Shown here piece by piece: positions 11,060-22,999 of a DNA stretch of 64,000 nucleotides. Both the position numbers and the translations under genes were made by a program. Source of the DNA: Onchocerca volvulus (Eukaryota > Nematoda > Chromadorea > Rhabditida > Onchocercidae); NCBI GenBank assembly GCA_000499405.2, contig HG738137.1:27587756-27651755 (forward strand), read 5' to 3'. Within the stretch, counting starts at the first letter, position 1. Each line of letters opens with the position of its first letter. The notes under the pieces were generated by a model that did no database searches, had not been told where the DNA came from, and saw only the letters and a list, made by a program, of their open reading frames with translations.

Positions 11060-13470
11060 TAATCTATATAAATAAAAATGTAAATGTTCGTTGTAGCTTT
11101 TGATGTAACGTTGCAAGTTCTTCACCTCAGATGCAACGTTGCATTCGAATAGGCGCATGTTTTAATATAGATATACTTTTTTTTTTTTTCTTTTTTTTGC
11201 CTGGCATCACCTGTGACAGATAAAAGTAAGTGAGCGGACTGAATTTATCGACTGTGTTTGCTGTCTGGACTGTTCATTTTTACACAACATTTCAAGTTCT
11301 TCACCGATTGCTTTGAAATTTCGATGCAACGTTGCATTCGAAAAGACGCATGTTTAAGAGCCTTCGGAGATTTAAGATTTTAAACAAAACAAATATATAC
11401 GTTTTTATTTTATATAGACTGGCTGAACTCGGCCGCTCTAATTATAATTCATTTTTAATTTACAGTAATACTTTAAACATATCATTAAATAAATTTTGCA
11501 ATTAAAACAAATATTTAAAAAAAAAGTTTAGCACAAGTTTTTAAAATCGTTCGTCATAATAAAAATTTAAATCCGATCGAGAACTTCTATGATAAGTAAT
11601 TATGTTATTATTCGAGACGGAAGAAAAAATTGAATTTGCTAGAAAAAATAAACAATAAATTGAAAAACACTGCATTTACATCAGATAATGGGTATATCTT
11701 TAATGGAAACTTTGCTGACCTCTACGCCAGAATTTAAAAAAAAAATGACAAAAAAAAAATAGTACATCATGATAGTTATAAAAGAAGAATTGCATAATAT
11801 TTCTGTGATCAATTTTTCTCGCTATTTCAATATTTCTTGATACGATACTGTACATTCCCTGGAATAATACCACCTGGAGTTATAATATTTCATTGTTGCT
11901 TTGAATTAGATTATTTTAATCATTTCTTTAATTGAATGATAAAAATTGTAATCAGAATCAGTGGATTTACAATTGATAAGTATAGTAAGTAGGTAACGAT
12001 GAATGAGTATCAATTCGGAAAAAATAAAATTAAGCATTTCATGATGATCTTTTTTCAGAGATCATATGGTATTTTCTATGCTCTGAATGCTGAGATATGA
12101 AAGAAATAAGTGCAGTGCAAATGATGCTATATTTATCAATACGTATTGATTCATATCAAAAATATTACTTACGAATTTTGCCATAATAGTTGCATTTAAT
12201 TCAAGGACTTCTTCAAAGTATCAAAGTTCATTATAATTCGAAAAAGGCAACCCGTCAACTGTTCAATTTAATTCATAATATTTTAATTAAAAGTTCGAAA
12301 TAATAATAATAGTTTTGAATAAAACTCTGATCCTATAGAAGAATCGGTACTAGAAACAGACTTCATTTTTCTACTGCGATTACTTCATGCGATTTTTAGC
12401 ATATATTATGTGCTACGCTCCGCGTGACCGATCGAGCTAGTCTATGGGGGCCGGTCATGCTTCGCGTGTCCGGTCCAGCTAATCTATATAAATAAAAATG
12501 CTATTCAAAAATCTTAAACCTCCGAAATTTCTTAAATACGCGTCTTATCTATATTAATTCAAAATCTTAGATATCGGAAGGACCTTAATCTATTGCTTTG
12601 AAAATTTCGATACAACGTTGCATTCGAATACGCGCATGTTTTATATACACTCGTTGCTGTAGTTTTTATATACGTGTTGCTATAATTTATTAATACTTAT
12701 AATTGCTTATTATTTATTATTAGTTATCACTATTGATCATTATTTATCATTGTTTTTTATTATTTGCCATTGTTTATTAGGCAGCAATTACAAATCAATA
12801 ATATCAATAAAATAAATCGAATGATAAATTTATTAACGTAAAAAAGGAGAAAACGACATAAAGGGAAAAAAACCCGAGTCGGACTATTAAACCGCTCTCG
12901 TTGACATTCTTGTATAAAATGATTGAAAAGGGCGCCTTTGTTAGCGCATGATGATGATACGCTTTTGTTGGCGCGCGGGGGTCATCGACATTGACCCTAA
13001 TTGAGGGTTACAAAGGAATGATTAATTGTTTATTATTATTTATTATTATTGAGTATTATTTATTATTATTTGTTATTGTTTATTATTATTTATTATTTTC
13101 TATTATTATTTATTATTATTTATTATTGTTCAGTATTATTTACTATTACTCATTATTATTTATTATTATTGCTGATATTATTATTAATTATTATTATTGC
13201 TAATCGTATCTTTTACTCAGAAAAAGAAGGGGAGAGAAATGAGGTGAAATAAGAGAAAAAAAGGAAGGCAGAATCAGTAAACCCCGCCCCCTCATTTACT
13301 TTTAGTTGTCACGTACGTGACACGTGAAAAAAATTAAGTATGCTTACATAAAAACATGCGTCTATTCAAATGAAAAGTTGTGTTAAAATTTGAAAGCAAT
13401 CGGTGCAGAGTTTTAAATTTTTACGGAGACATACAAGGAGCGTTTACATTTTTACTTCTATAGATTCTGA
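11060..13470. mobile_element. cluster of Helitron-like / non-autonomous repeat copies
   Basis: Several copies or half-copies of one dispersed repeat occur here. Its 5' end is TCTATATAAATAAAAATG (about 11064 and 12484; inverted at about 13465 as ...CATTTTTACTTCTATAGA). Its body contains a stretch close to GATGCAACGTTGCATTCGAA and GGCGCATGTTTT (about 11131, 11320 and 12610; inverted at about 13355). At 12412-12480 two short GC-rich tails end in GAGCTAG and CAGCTAA. Each is followed directly by a T or TC, which suits the 3' CTRR / 5' TC rule of Helitrons and their insertion between A and T. At 11284-11440 a second half is fused to an inverted first half. No Rep/helicase frame is present, so these would be non-autonomous. 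A truncated copy lies at 41230. Confidence 0.55.
13022..13205. repeat. TTATTATT simple repeat
   Basis: A run of about 180 bases built from TATTATT/TATTGTT units. The open frames it creates (Tyr/Leu/Ile only) are low-complexity and not coding. Confidence 0.9.
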
Positions 13471-14489
13471 GAAGTTTTTAATCAGGTTAAATGAAAGAAA
13501 TTTAGGCGATATTTTTAGAGAACAAATTTACTAGGATTACAGTATCAAACCATCTTTATTTTTAAAGTTTTTCCATTTTTTTTTTCTTAAATTTGTCACA
13601 CAAATAATTTTTGACAAATTTTGTTGATGTAACCTAATTTTTAGAGAATTTAAATGTAAATGTTGACATCGGAGAAATCATTCTAAATTGGGGTTACTGA
13701 TTCTCTTTAAATGGATTCATATCATAGGTCAATTACAGGAGAATGATAAACAATGGTCTACTTATCCAGCACTGTTTAAAAAATAACTATTTTACTTTCT
13801 TATTGATGTAACTTTGAGCTGAAATATTATTATTTTGTATGATATTATTATTATTCTTCGTGCTTTTCCCTTTTATTATTTCGAATAAGAAAATTAGCTT
13901 TTTGGTATTCTAAATTATATACTACAGTTTGGTTGAATCATTCTTTGCTAAAAGATAGTAATTAAACACGAAGATGTAAAAAAAAACAAAAAAAAAATGT
14001 AAAGATAAGAAATGGATAGTTTGAAAAATTAAAAAAAAAAAAATCCAAGCACTTTTTTTTTTTTGGTCTTTTAACTTTAATACCATATGGAATGTATATT
14101 TTGAAAATTAATTTAAGATTATAATCAAATTTCTCTAATTATTTAATTTTTTCGATTTTTATATTATAATTATTTATTTGTCTATTTGAATATTTGTAAT
14201 ATTAGAATCAGAAATTTAATAAAAATTTATTTCTTATTTATTTAAATTTATCTACAATCGTATTCTTATGGCATTGGAAAATTACGCGATAAGCGATTGA
14301 TTCATTTAGCTAATTCCATATTTAAGAAAAATTAAATTCAACGTTTTGTAATATAATCGTAATTATAGGATATAAATCTAATTATAGGCTATAATCGCAA
14401 TTATATAATTTAATATTACAAGCATTTATCGGACCTTTCAATTTTAATGTTATAAGAAATGGATATTTTGACAAAAATAAATTTAGAGG
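13471..14489. other. gene-free AT-rich DNA
   Basis: No exon-like frame. It contains A-runs and T-runs near 13980-14065. At about 14355-14410 there are short near-repeats of TAATTATAGGATATAA. It should include the promoter of the small secreted-protein gene. Confidence 0.35.
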
Positions 14490-15494
14490 ATGTGGAACTC
14501 ATGGATAATTCTGATAACATTGATTAGTTATTCGCTATTAATAACGGCATGTAAAATTAAAATTAAAATGCGATCGAAAACAAATCATCCATTTCGAATG
14601 CAAGTTTTGGTGCCAGCAATCAAAATGAAAACCGAACGAATGACATTCAATAAAATGAATGATGTTCGTACCGTTACGGTTTGTTTTTAATTTTTTCTTT
14701 TAAATTATTCATTTATACTTTTATTTTCAATTTTTAACATCAATGATGTGATAATGAAACTAGAGGATTGAACCTCTCGGTTATTGAACCAAAAACAAAA
14801 AATAGAAAATGAAAAGTTCGAAGGCAAAACTTGTTTAAACTTAAAGTCATATTCTTTTCATAATTACTGCTTTTTAGAAAAGTATCAATACTATCATCAT
14901 AAATGGCAATTATTTTTATGTTCAAAAATTGCTTTGTAATAGTTGCTGATTTTTAAAAATATTATTAATTTAATTCAAGCAAAGCGTACAGTAATGATTT
15001 TTTTGATAGAAATTGCAAATTCTTTGAAATATTTTATTAATTTTTGTGAATTTTTGCACTTAAATTCATATGTAATGGTTTGAAAGATTTTTAATCATAC
15101 AGTTGATTATTAATGATCATAAAATAATCAATTTTTTGAGCTTATTTTATAATGAAATAATTACTTCTCCTCCTATTTATGTTTATTGAGCAAAATGTTA
15201 TAATTAACTGATTCAAAAATTGTGGGTTTTCTTTTTTTTTCGAAAGATTAAAGTTCTTTGCAATAAATATGAACCTATATTTAAAGTATTAAGGTCAGAG
15301 GTGAAAATTGTAATCGAAAGCACTGGATCATTAAAACATGGGAGAGAAAAGGAAACAAATGGATCCCAGCGAAAGAAAGTAAGGCAAAAATTGAAGGTAT
15401 TGGCTCTTTTGGAATAACTGTTAATGATGATATGATACCACGAATGGACAATGCTTTTGCTATCCTATGTACGGAGGGCAATTGCGCTCGTTAA
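14490..15494 (+). CDS. putative small secreted protein, family not recognised
   Basis: A two-exon model, 14490-14678 and 15294-15494, joins in phase 0 and gives 129 aa. The first exon encodes a signal-peptide-like start: a short polar head, then ILITLISYSLLITA, then Cys and a basic stretch. The mature part continues with HPFRMQVLVPAIKMKTERM and NKMNDVRTVT. The second exon encodes VRGENCNRKHWIIKTWERKG, then WIPAKE, IEGIGSFGITVNDDMIP and a Cys-containing tail (AILCTEGNCAR, stop). Three Cys fall in the second exon. The acceptor (TATTAAG) is weaker than usual. I do not recognise the family; a nematode-specific secreted protein is my inference. Antisense frames over the second exon are shadows. 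Confidence 0.5.
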
Positions 15495-18400
15495 ATTATT
15501 GATTTTTTTTTTTTTTTTTTTGAGAAGATCAATCGATATGAAGAGAAGAAATAGATTGCTTGTTTAATATACGAGAGTATAGTTATATTTTGTATAATTT
15601 TCTTGATTTATTTATTTTGTAATGTATCGAATTATGGTTTACTAAACTATTATTGGAAGAAATTTGCAAAAAAAAAAAAAAAAAAAAAAAAAACTTTATT
15701 TCATTCTGATTATAATATTCAGAATTTGAGAATTTCTTTCATCATAAATGTTTTCGTTTTCCTTTTTATATTCATTTCAATGCTTCCAATTGTTGGCATT
15801 ATCTGAAGATGATAAATAATTTTGCTATTCAAAATTAATTTCAATTTATGAAGCATTTTGAAAGTTTAATTTTAATTCAGATACTCTGCAAATCTAGAGT
15901 CCGATTCCGTAATTAAGCTTTATAAAAACAAAAAATATTGATAATAATTGGAATTATCGTTTTTCCAAAAATGCATATAATTATCATTTTTCGAAATAAG
16001 TTTTTTTTAAAAAGTGGTATATCGCTTTCTCGAAATGATAATGACAATCAGTTTTGCTAATAAAATGATGGAAAGTAACAAATTAATTGAAAATATATTT
16101 TTGGTCATTTAATCTCAAATTCAAAAATTTTTTCTCATCTCAAAAGTTTTAAAGTTATATTTTATATCTCAAAAAGGCGCTTTTTTTTTTCATCAAGCTA
16201 CATATTTCAAGAAATCATTCATTCTTCTGGAATTCGATTGGAATTATAAAAGTTTGATGATAGAATATCAAGATGACATGTATCTGATATAATATATCTA
16301 ATTAGCGACGAATGTCGTAAAATCTATAAATTTATCGCAATCTTATCTCCAAAATGGTAATGAAGATAATTGCGATATGTTTTGGTAATAATTAATTCAT
16401 ATACGACCTGAGGATAAAAATTTTGTTATTCATTATTATAGATGACCCGCTTTTTCGTAGATTTAAATTATTACTGCAAACTTATTTTGATTTAGCTTAG
16501 AAAAGATAAAATTTATAGTAAAGCTAAAACTTCAAAATTTTAAAATCTTTTGATTTGAATAAGTAAAATACTGCGTTCTCCCAGATAATGCCCAAATCAC
16601 GTTAATTACTCAGTTCTCAATTTCTGTACTTTTTTTTTTGAATTTTTAATTAAATACTGGCTCTTTTTACGAAAAAGTCACTTTAAATAATCACAACTAA
16701 AAGAAAAATTAACTAAAACTTTACCTAAATAATATAAAATCACAAATAACTGCAAACATTATTCCGATTACTTCTTATTCCGAATTAAGTTATTAAATCC
16801 CTTATTGATGAAACTATGTTTTTAAGCTATTTATTGATTCCTATGGATAGAGTTTCCATATTACAGGTATTTCCTAGACAATCGATAATAAATCACTCTC
16901 ATCCCAACTAAAAAAAAACAGTTAGCAATTAAAGGAGCCACACGAGAACGAATACATATTATAATGAAACATAGAACAAAAACTATTCTAATTATGCTTA
17001 TTGATTGAATTAGTATTCTTCTATTAATATTTTATATTTTACTGTAAATATTGTGATCAAATTAATTAATCGGATGAGTTGTATTAAGATTATTACAATA
17101 TTCCCAAGCAGTAAAGAAAGAAATCAATTAATTTGGAAATGAAGAATTTGCTCCAAAAAAAGGATTTGTCGAAATTATAATAAATCAGACATTTTTTCAG
17201 AGATGATCTGTGTCAGAATCACTAACTTAACAATACATCAATGTCCATATGACAATCATTGATAAGAATACTTTCCTTTATCATCTGCATCACATTCTTC
17301 ACAATTGGAAAGATTTCTAAGAATTATTTGTCACTTATGTGAATGTTTTTGTTCAAATCATCAATTTACTAATTACAGTAAAACAGTCTATACAAATGAC
17401 GAATATACTGAATATTAATTATTAGTATCATCGAGAATATACTGAAAGCATGTTAAGATTCTTGGACAATTTTTATAACAAGCTGGAGGTAAAATAATCA
17501 TGCAAATGAATGAATATCATTATATAATTTACAATGAAGCAAGATCAAAAATTTTATGACCCCAACAATGATAGTTTGGATTTTTTTAGCAATATACAAC
17601 ATTAATGAAATATCTTCCTTCTCAGCACTATTATAAAAATTTGTTCAGGGAAACTGTAAATAAACTATGCATTCTTCATATCTGCAATGTTCTCAAAAAA
17701 AAAAAAAAAAAAATCTAGAATATCGCACAAAAAATCCAGATATATGTAGCAAGTTTCTTGCAACTCGAGTCTTTCCTATAAAATTACAACGATGATATTA
17801 CAGTTGGTGAAAGAATTGTATTAACGGGGCAGTATAAAATCTGAAGCAGTAATTACAATACACAGAAATTTTTGATCTTATTTATTTCATCTCACATACA
17901 AATATTTCATCTTATTTAAAATTTCAAATTTTATTCGAAACTTTAGATTTGAAAAAATTAACCAAAATGCTTCTAAACATATTAACAATCGAAATACCCG
18001 TTGGCGAAAAAACATATAAAGAAATAATCACGATAGTGAAACTTGAATAAAAAGCAAAACAATCGATAAATGTGATTATGATAAAAACCATAAGTTGCGA
18101 AAATTGGCTTCACGTTAAAAACAGTAATTAAAGTTCGGTAGTTTTGATTTTCTGAAACATAGTAGTCCCCAAACTAATATTTGCCAAGAAGATTATTTCT
18201 AAACAAATGCATAACCTGTACAAATTATACAACTTATTAATTCTACATAAACATCAACAAATTAAATGAAGTAAAAATAAAATAAATTATTACTTGGAAA
18301 TGAAATTTCTAGCATATTGAGAAAAAGTCCATTTTGAAGTCTAATATCAATAAATATTGATACACTTCATACCAATAATTTAAGAGAAAGTCTCATTCTA

Positions 18401-18670
18401 AAAATAATTTAGAGAGAAAAAAATTAGTTGATTCAAGATTTATTAACAAAGTGAAAAACATTAAAAAAACAAGCAGTTATTTATTCATGAAATATAAAAA
18501 ATTGCGTTTAATCAAAAAACGAAAATTATAAAAAATAAAATGAAATGATGAACGATAGAAAATAGAAAGAAATCGAAATTGGTTCTCTAGGAAGAATTTT
18601 AGAAATACGGGTCGGAAAATCAAAGAAACTTCCAGAAACTCAAACTGACGAAAATAGCGATGAAACGAAG
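15495..18670. other. gene-free AT-rich region
   Basis: About 3.2 kb with no exon-like frame on either strand that I can support. It holds a T-run at about 15506-15522, A-runs at about 15668-15692 and 17695-17713, and otherwise unstructured AT-rich sequence. Short open frames here are low in complexity. A TTATTTATTC near 18478 could give the AATAAA of the - strand gene that ends at 18671. Confidence 0.4.
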
Positions 18671-21600
18671 TTACCAATTCGGTTGATATTGAGCAAGAGT
18701 ACTATTAGGCTTAAATTGACACCAGCTTATATCCAAATTATTTTGAACGTAGGACATTGGATAATATACAAAGACACCTCCGATTATTCCCAGCAATAAT
18801 ACCCACAACCAAAATTTCAACAAACCAAGTCGACAACATAAGTGCCACTGCAAACAGTAAGCCCAAATAGCACTGGTCCAAAATAGAAGTACATCGAGAA
18901 ATACTGTGCATCTGAAATATATGATAAAGTTGAAAAACATAAAAAAAGCCATTCATTCAAAGTTTTCATTTGAAATATATAACTTAAAAAAATGAAGTTT
19001 TTTAAAATTACTAGCATTAGAAATGCATGATCATTCAAGGCATGATAAGTGTCTCTCCTAAAAGAAGCAAGTTATCTCAAATTATTCCATCATTCTTCCA
19101 TATCTTTAACTGACTAAATTGACTTGGTATATGCTTAACTGAAGTTATCGAAAAATAAAAAATGAGCTCTATTCTTAGAAGATCAACATTCATTCGATAT
19201 AATTGACCTCCACAATATCATTAATTCCATATTGTTGTGACCATGTTTAATCCAATTAAAGTGGGCGGGAATAAATGTTTTGCGAATATTACCAACAAGA
19301 ATCGCAAATGAAGTCATCATTTGTAACATTTGCAACAGGAGTTCAATTGCATTGGAAATAGCTTTTTGCCTGAAAATATAATAATATATATAATGAGTGA
19401 TGCTTTCGTTAGGCGCATTAATTGGATCTCTTCTATTTGTAAAATTGAAAGTGAGAACATTCATTCCATCTGGAACAAAAACATAGCACGAAAATAAAGG
19501 AAATGAGGATGATTAATTTCGGAATTTTAATCTGTCAAGCATAATATAATCAAGTTTAAAAATAAAAAGTAAAAAAAATTACTTACTTCGCTTCATATTT
19601 CGCAATGATGGCTAATTCAGCCCGTCTTTGAGCTTGCAGTCGTTTTCTCAGTATTCTTTCATCTCGTTTTTGACGCAACAAAATTTTCTTCGCATTAGTA
19701 AGATCCCTTTTATTTGTAAAATCCGGAGTGAGGATGTCCATTCCATCTTAAAAAACGTATCATCATGGAAATAAAGGAAAAAACAGAAAAGAATGATGAA
19801 ATCTGATAGACATAATACTATAAAATTTCTGTAACTGGATTATTTCGCACAGAATTCAGAGGTTTCCATGAACTAAGTCAATTGTCAAAATAACAGTAGA
19901 CTAACATAAAATTCAAGTTACCTTCTATGACTGGTAAGTCGCGCCTATCTTGAACAAGTGGCAAATACCGACGTATTCGACCAATCAATTTTATCTGACT
20001 TCCGGTGTCAGATACATTACCTATCCTATCACCTTCCATTTCCATGGCATCACCTAAGGAATCTCTTTCTTTTCTAAAAATAATCTTGATTCAATGAATT
20101 ATAAATGAAAATTATTTGAGTCTAATATTCAATGCAAAATTTGAATTAAAATAGATAGCTCCAATCTATGCAACAATTCAGAAAGGAATGAAAATCGAAA
20201 AATAAAAGGAACAGCACAGAAAATATGGGAAATAAAAAGACTGAAATTCCTAAGCATGCTATAAAATTGAATAATAAAAAATTTTACATGCAAGTAGCGC
20301 AATATCCGCACTGTTTGCAGCTTTTTAACGGCTTCAGCATCATATCACGAATATTAAATTGACTTCTTCTTTGCATAGATGTATGCGAACTAATTTTCGG
20401 ATTTTGCGTTTCATGTGATTTTGCTGTCTCTTTCTTCAAACGAGGTGGTGGTATAGGTACTTCTAAATCAATTCAATGTTATTTATCAATAAATGATAAA
20501 GGAAGACTTGAAATTTACATCCTTAAACTTTGTTTCAAATGTTAAAAAAAAAAAAAAAAAACTAATTTCGGATTAACAAAGAAAGTAAGAAAAAAGGAGG
20601 AAATGGTGACAATATGATAAGTACATCGTGGAGAGAAATAAAATTTCAAATCGATTTACTATCTCGCCCACGTTACTTGTACCAGGTCAAGATGTAATCA
20701 CATCTAAACTGCCGAATTTAATCTAAAAATGAAACAAAAAAGAGGAAAAATGACCACTGTGATCATATTGTTGCAACATGCCTGGAGATGATGGCATCGG
20801 TTCACTTAAGAATATCTGTTTCATGCATTCACGTTCTTCTTCATAGCGCACTACTGCAGCCAAACTTTTGCCATTGCTAATTTTTAGATTTCCAGAATCT
20901 GATTCTTCCAGTTTCGTTCGTTCACTAAATTTACTTTTTAATTAAATTAATTTTGGTGACTTTACAAATTAAAACACATCCATACTTTTTTATCCATTTT
21001 TTAATCCTTTTTTAAACCATTTCACTGGTTTAATGTCATACTAAAATAATTTAGAGTCACATTTTCGGAGCAATGATATGATATATTGAAAAAGTCTCAG
21101 TTTTTAACCTATGATTCAGGCAGCTAAACGGTAAAGCGAATAAATTCTTTTCTTGAACAGTATTTAAGAGATTAAAATATAAAACATCAACATTTTCATA
21201 GCATCGTTTTGATCATCATCATTTGATTGTTGCTCTTCTCGTTCATCATCGGATAAGTTTGCTTCATTAATTCCATCGGATTTTTGTTCTCCCATAGATT
21301 TTTGTGATTTTCCATATTCAAGCATATAAATTTCCTGAAATAATCTTATTGGTTGAACGTATTAATTGATTTGAACTTTTGAAAAATTTTCGAAAATAAA
21401 ATCGAAAATGTTTTAAGACTAACTATAAAAAACATGTAACTGCTACTGCATGAAAATTTTTCGGAAAATTCATTAATTCTGAATCAAACATCTCACTTTA
21501 TATGTGCGATCCGAATAAAGCGTATTTCGTTTACGGATCAAATTGCACCACACAATCAAATAATTTCTAGTTCGTAATGGTTTAAAACATATGCATAGGA

Positions 21601-21751
21601 TAAGATGCATCCAGAACCATAATAAATCATAACTTTTCCACAGAACAAAATAAACACAATTCACATATATAGACGTAAACCAATTGAAATGGGCCAAAAG
21701 TGCTAGGGTGAAACGGTAACAACACCAAAACAGAAAGCAACACCAACGCAT
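18671..21751 (-). CDS. multi-pass membrane protein with acidic/coiled cytosolic middle, family not recognised
   Basis: Eight exons on the - strand join in phase: 21751-21497, 21334-21192, 20924-20758, 20462-20288, 20073-19922, 19746-19587, 19369-19208, 18911-18671. They give 484 aa. The first exon is a Trp/Cys/Phe-rich hydrophobic region (LALLAHFNWFTSIYVNCVYF and LLWFWMHLILCICF) ending RKRNTLYSDRTYK. A long polar middle follows: acidic (DDEREEQQSNDDDQND), a Cys cluster CKQCGYCATC with C-x2-C-x2-C-x2-C spacing, then a basic helical stretch (RQKRDERILRKRLQAQRRAE). The end is hydrophobic again, with at least three segments (LLLQMLQMMTSFAILVGNI; VFLDVLLFWTSAIWAYCL; FWLWVLLLGIIGGVFVYY) and a polar tail ending QPNW. 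The last exon is open in all three frames; the chosen one is fixed by phase. The start is uncertain: a stop lies upstream in frame, and a nine-codon upstream ORF sits between the acceptor at 21801 and the ATG. Confidence 0.7.
19412..19469 (-). pseudogene. duplicated copy of an exon start inside the next intron
   Basis: On the - strand, ATGGAATGAATGTTCTCAC... at 19469 to about 19412 repeats the first ~58 bases of the exon at 19746-19689 with roughly three in four bases identical. Its acceptor (GTTCCAG) is kept. It encodes a recognisable version of the same residues (GMNVLTFNFTNRRDPINA against GMDILTPDFTNKRDLTNA). The frame stays open from the copy into the following exon. It may be a dead duplicate or a working alternative exon. 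Confidence 0.65.
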
Positions 21752-21802
21752 CCTCTTAGCTCACAATAATGCCATTAGATATACGATCATGTCTCCAACT
21801 CT
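21749..21802 (-). promoter_or_regulatory. candidate spliced-leader acceptor and short uORF
   Basis: TATATTTTAG on the - strand ends at 21801. An ATG then starts a nine-codon ORF that stops at TGA before the main ATG at 21751. The same stretch also offers donors (GTATATC, GTGAGC) and a second acceptor (CACCCTAG), so a short coding first exon cannot be excluded. Confidence 0.3.
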
Positions 21803-22999
21803 AAAATATATCACATTATTAAAATTATCACTTCAATTACTTCCAAGAATTAAGCATATAGTCAGAATGTTTTTATGTCAAATACATTCATATATTTGTA
21901 TTTGAAATAATTCTTATAGAATGCATTTGTGTCTAAATGTAAAGGACATCATCAGAGGGTAACATAATAAAAACCTTAATTACAGAATACAAATTAGACG
22001 TAACTAAAGAGTAACAAAAAAACGACGAGCGACCTAGAACTTCGATGATACAAGTGTACATGGTGTCACTTGAAGTTACCATTTCTAAATCAATTATACC
22101 ATAAATTCAGAAAATCATATAGTAATCAATTGAAGTAAAAATAAAAAACCATAAACAAATAATAGTAAAAATAATAAGCAAATGTGCTTTCGATGCTTGT
22201 AATGACTTATCGATCCAATGAATAATTTCAACACAGCTCTTTTATGGCTTAAAATGTATGAAATTTCATGAAATGAATGATCATATCAATGGAATTTTCA
22301 TTAATCATATATAATGATATCATTTTATTATGACATAACTATTTTCTATGTTTAGTAAATTATTTAATCATACTGTAAGAGTTATATTCAAAAAGTTAAA
22401 CTTTCTTCTCTTACTTTGTTCAGGCACTTTAGTTTTAACAATAGCATTAAATGCAGAAAATGAACCATTATCTGAAAGATAAATTAACCTACTGATTTCT
22501 ACTTTCTTTCCTTTCTCAGCCTTAAATTTTTCTCTCTTTATTACATTATCCTTTTTTACTAAATAATGCTATTTCAATCATCGCAAACCTGTCAAACATA
22601 CATTAATCGACATACAACAAATAGCTGAGTAAATAAGATTTGCTGTAACATTAAAATGAAAGATTAACAACTAGCTAAGTAAATAAGACTTGCTACGACA
22701 TTAAAAAGATTATCTGAAATTATTTGCTACATCCATTGCTCAGTCATTTTAAAATCAATACCAACTCATACAATAAACAAACTTAGAAAGTGAAAATTCT
22801 CTTCACCAAATTCCAGAATTGAAATACTCAGTTCAACCTATTTCTTTATTCGGTGGTGAGTTGGTTTCGAGTGCCGTTATGAGGATGGGAGGAAACGTGA
22901 TGTACGTGATATGCGTGATGCTGGCGTTTACCTGTTGAACTCTATTAACGCTTTCAAGTGTTACGAGATTTTTACATGACTAATTGATGCGTGATAGCA
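21803..22999. other. divergent intergenic region (shared promoter area)
   Basis: Lies between two genes transcribed away from each other. No exon-like frame is visible. Two direct copies of a roughly 40-base unit (AACAA(A/C)TAGCT(G/A)AGTAAATA...) lie at about 22616-22655 and 22668-22707. A more GC-rich stretch at about 22850-22950 just before the TMEM126-like gene is the best promoter candidate. Confidence 0.4.

Noticed and set aside
13022..13252. Tyr/Leu/Ile-rich open frames
   Set aside because: Produced by TTATTATT simple repeat.
14755..14800. tRNA T-arm-like sequence on the - strand (GAGGTTCAATCCTC)
   Set aside because: No matching acceptor stem, D-arm or anticodon arm at the required spacing.
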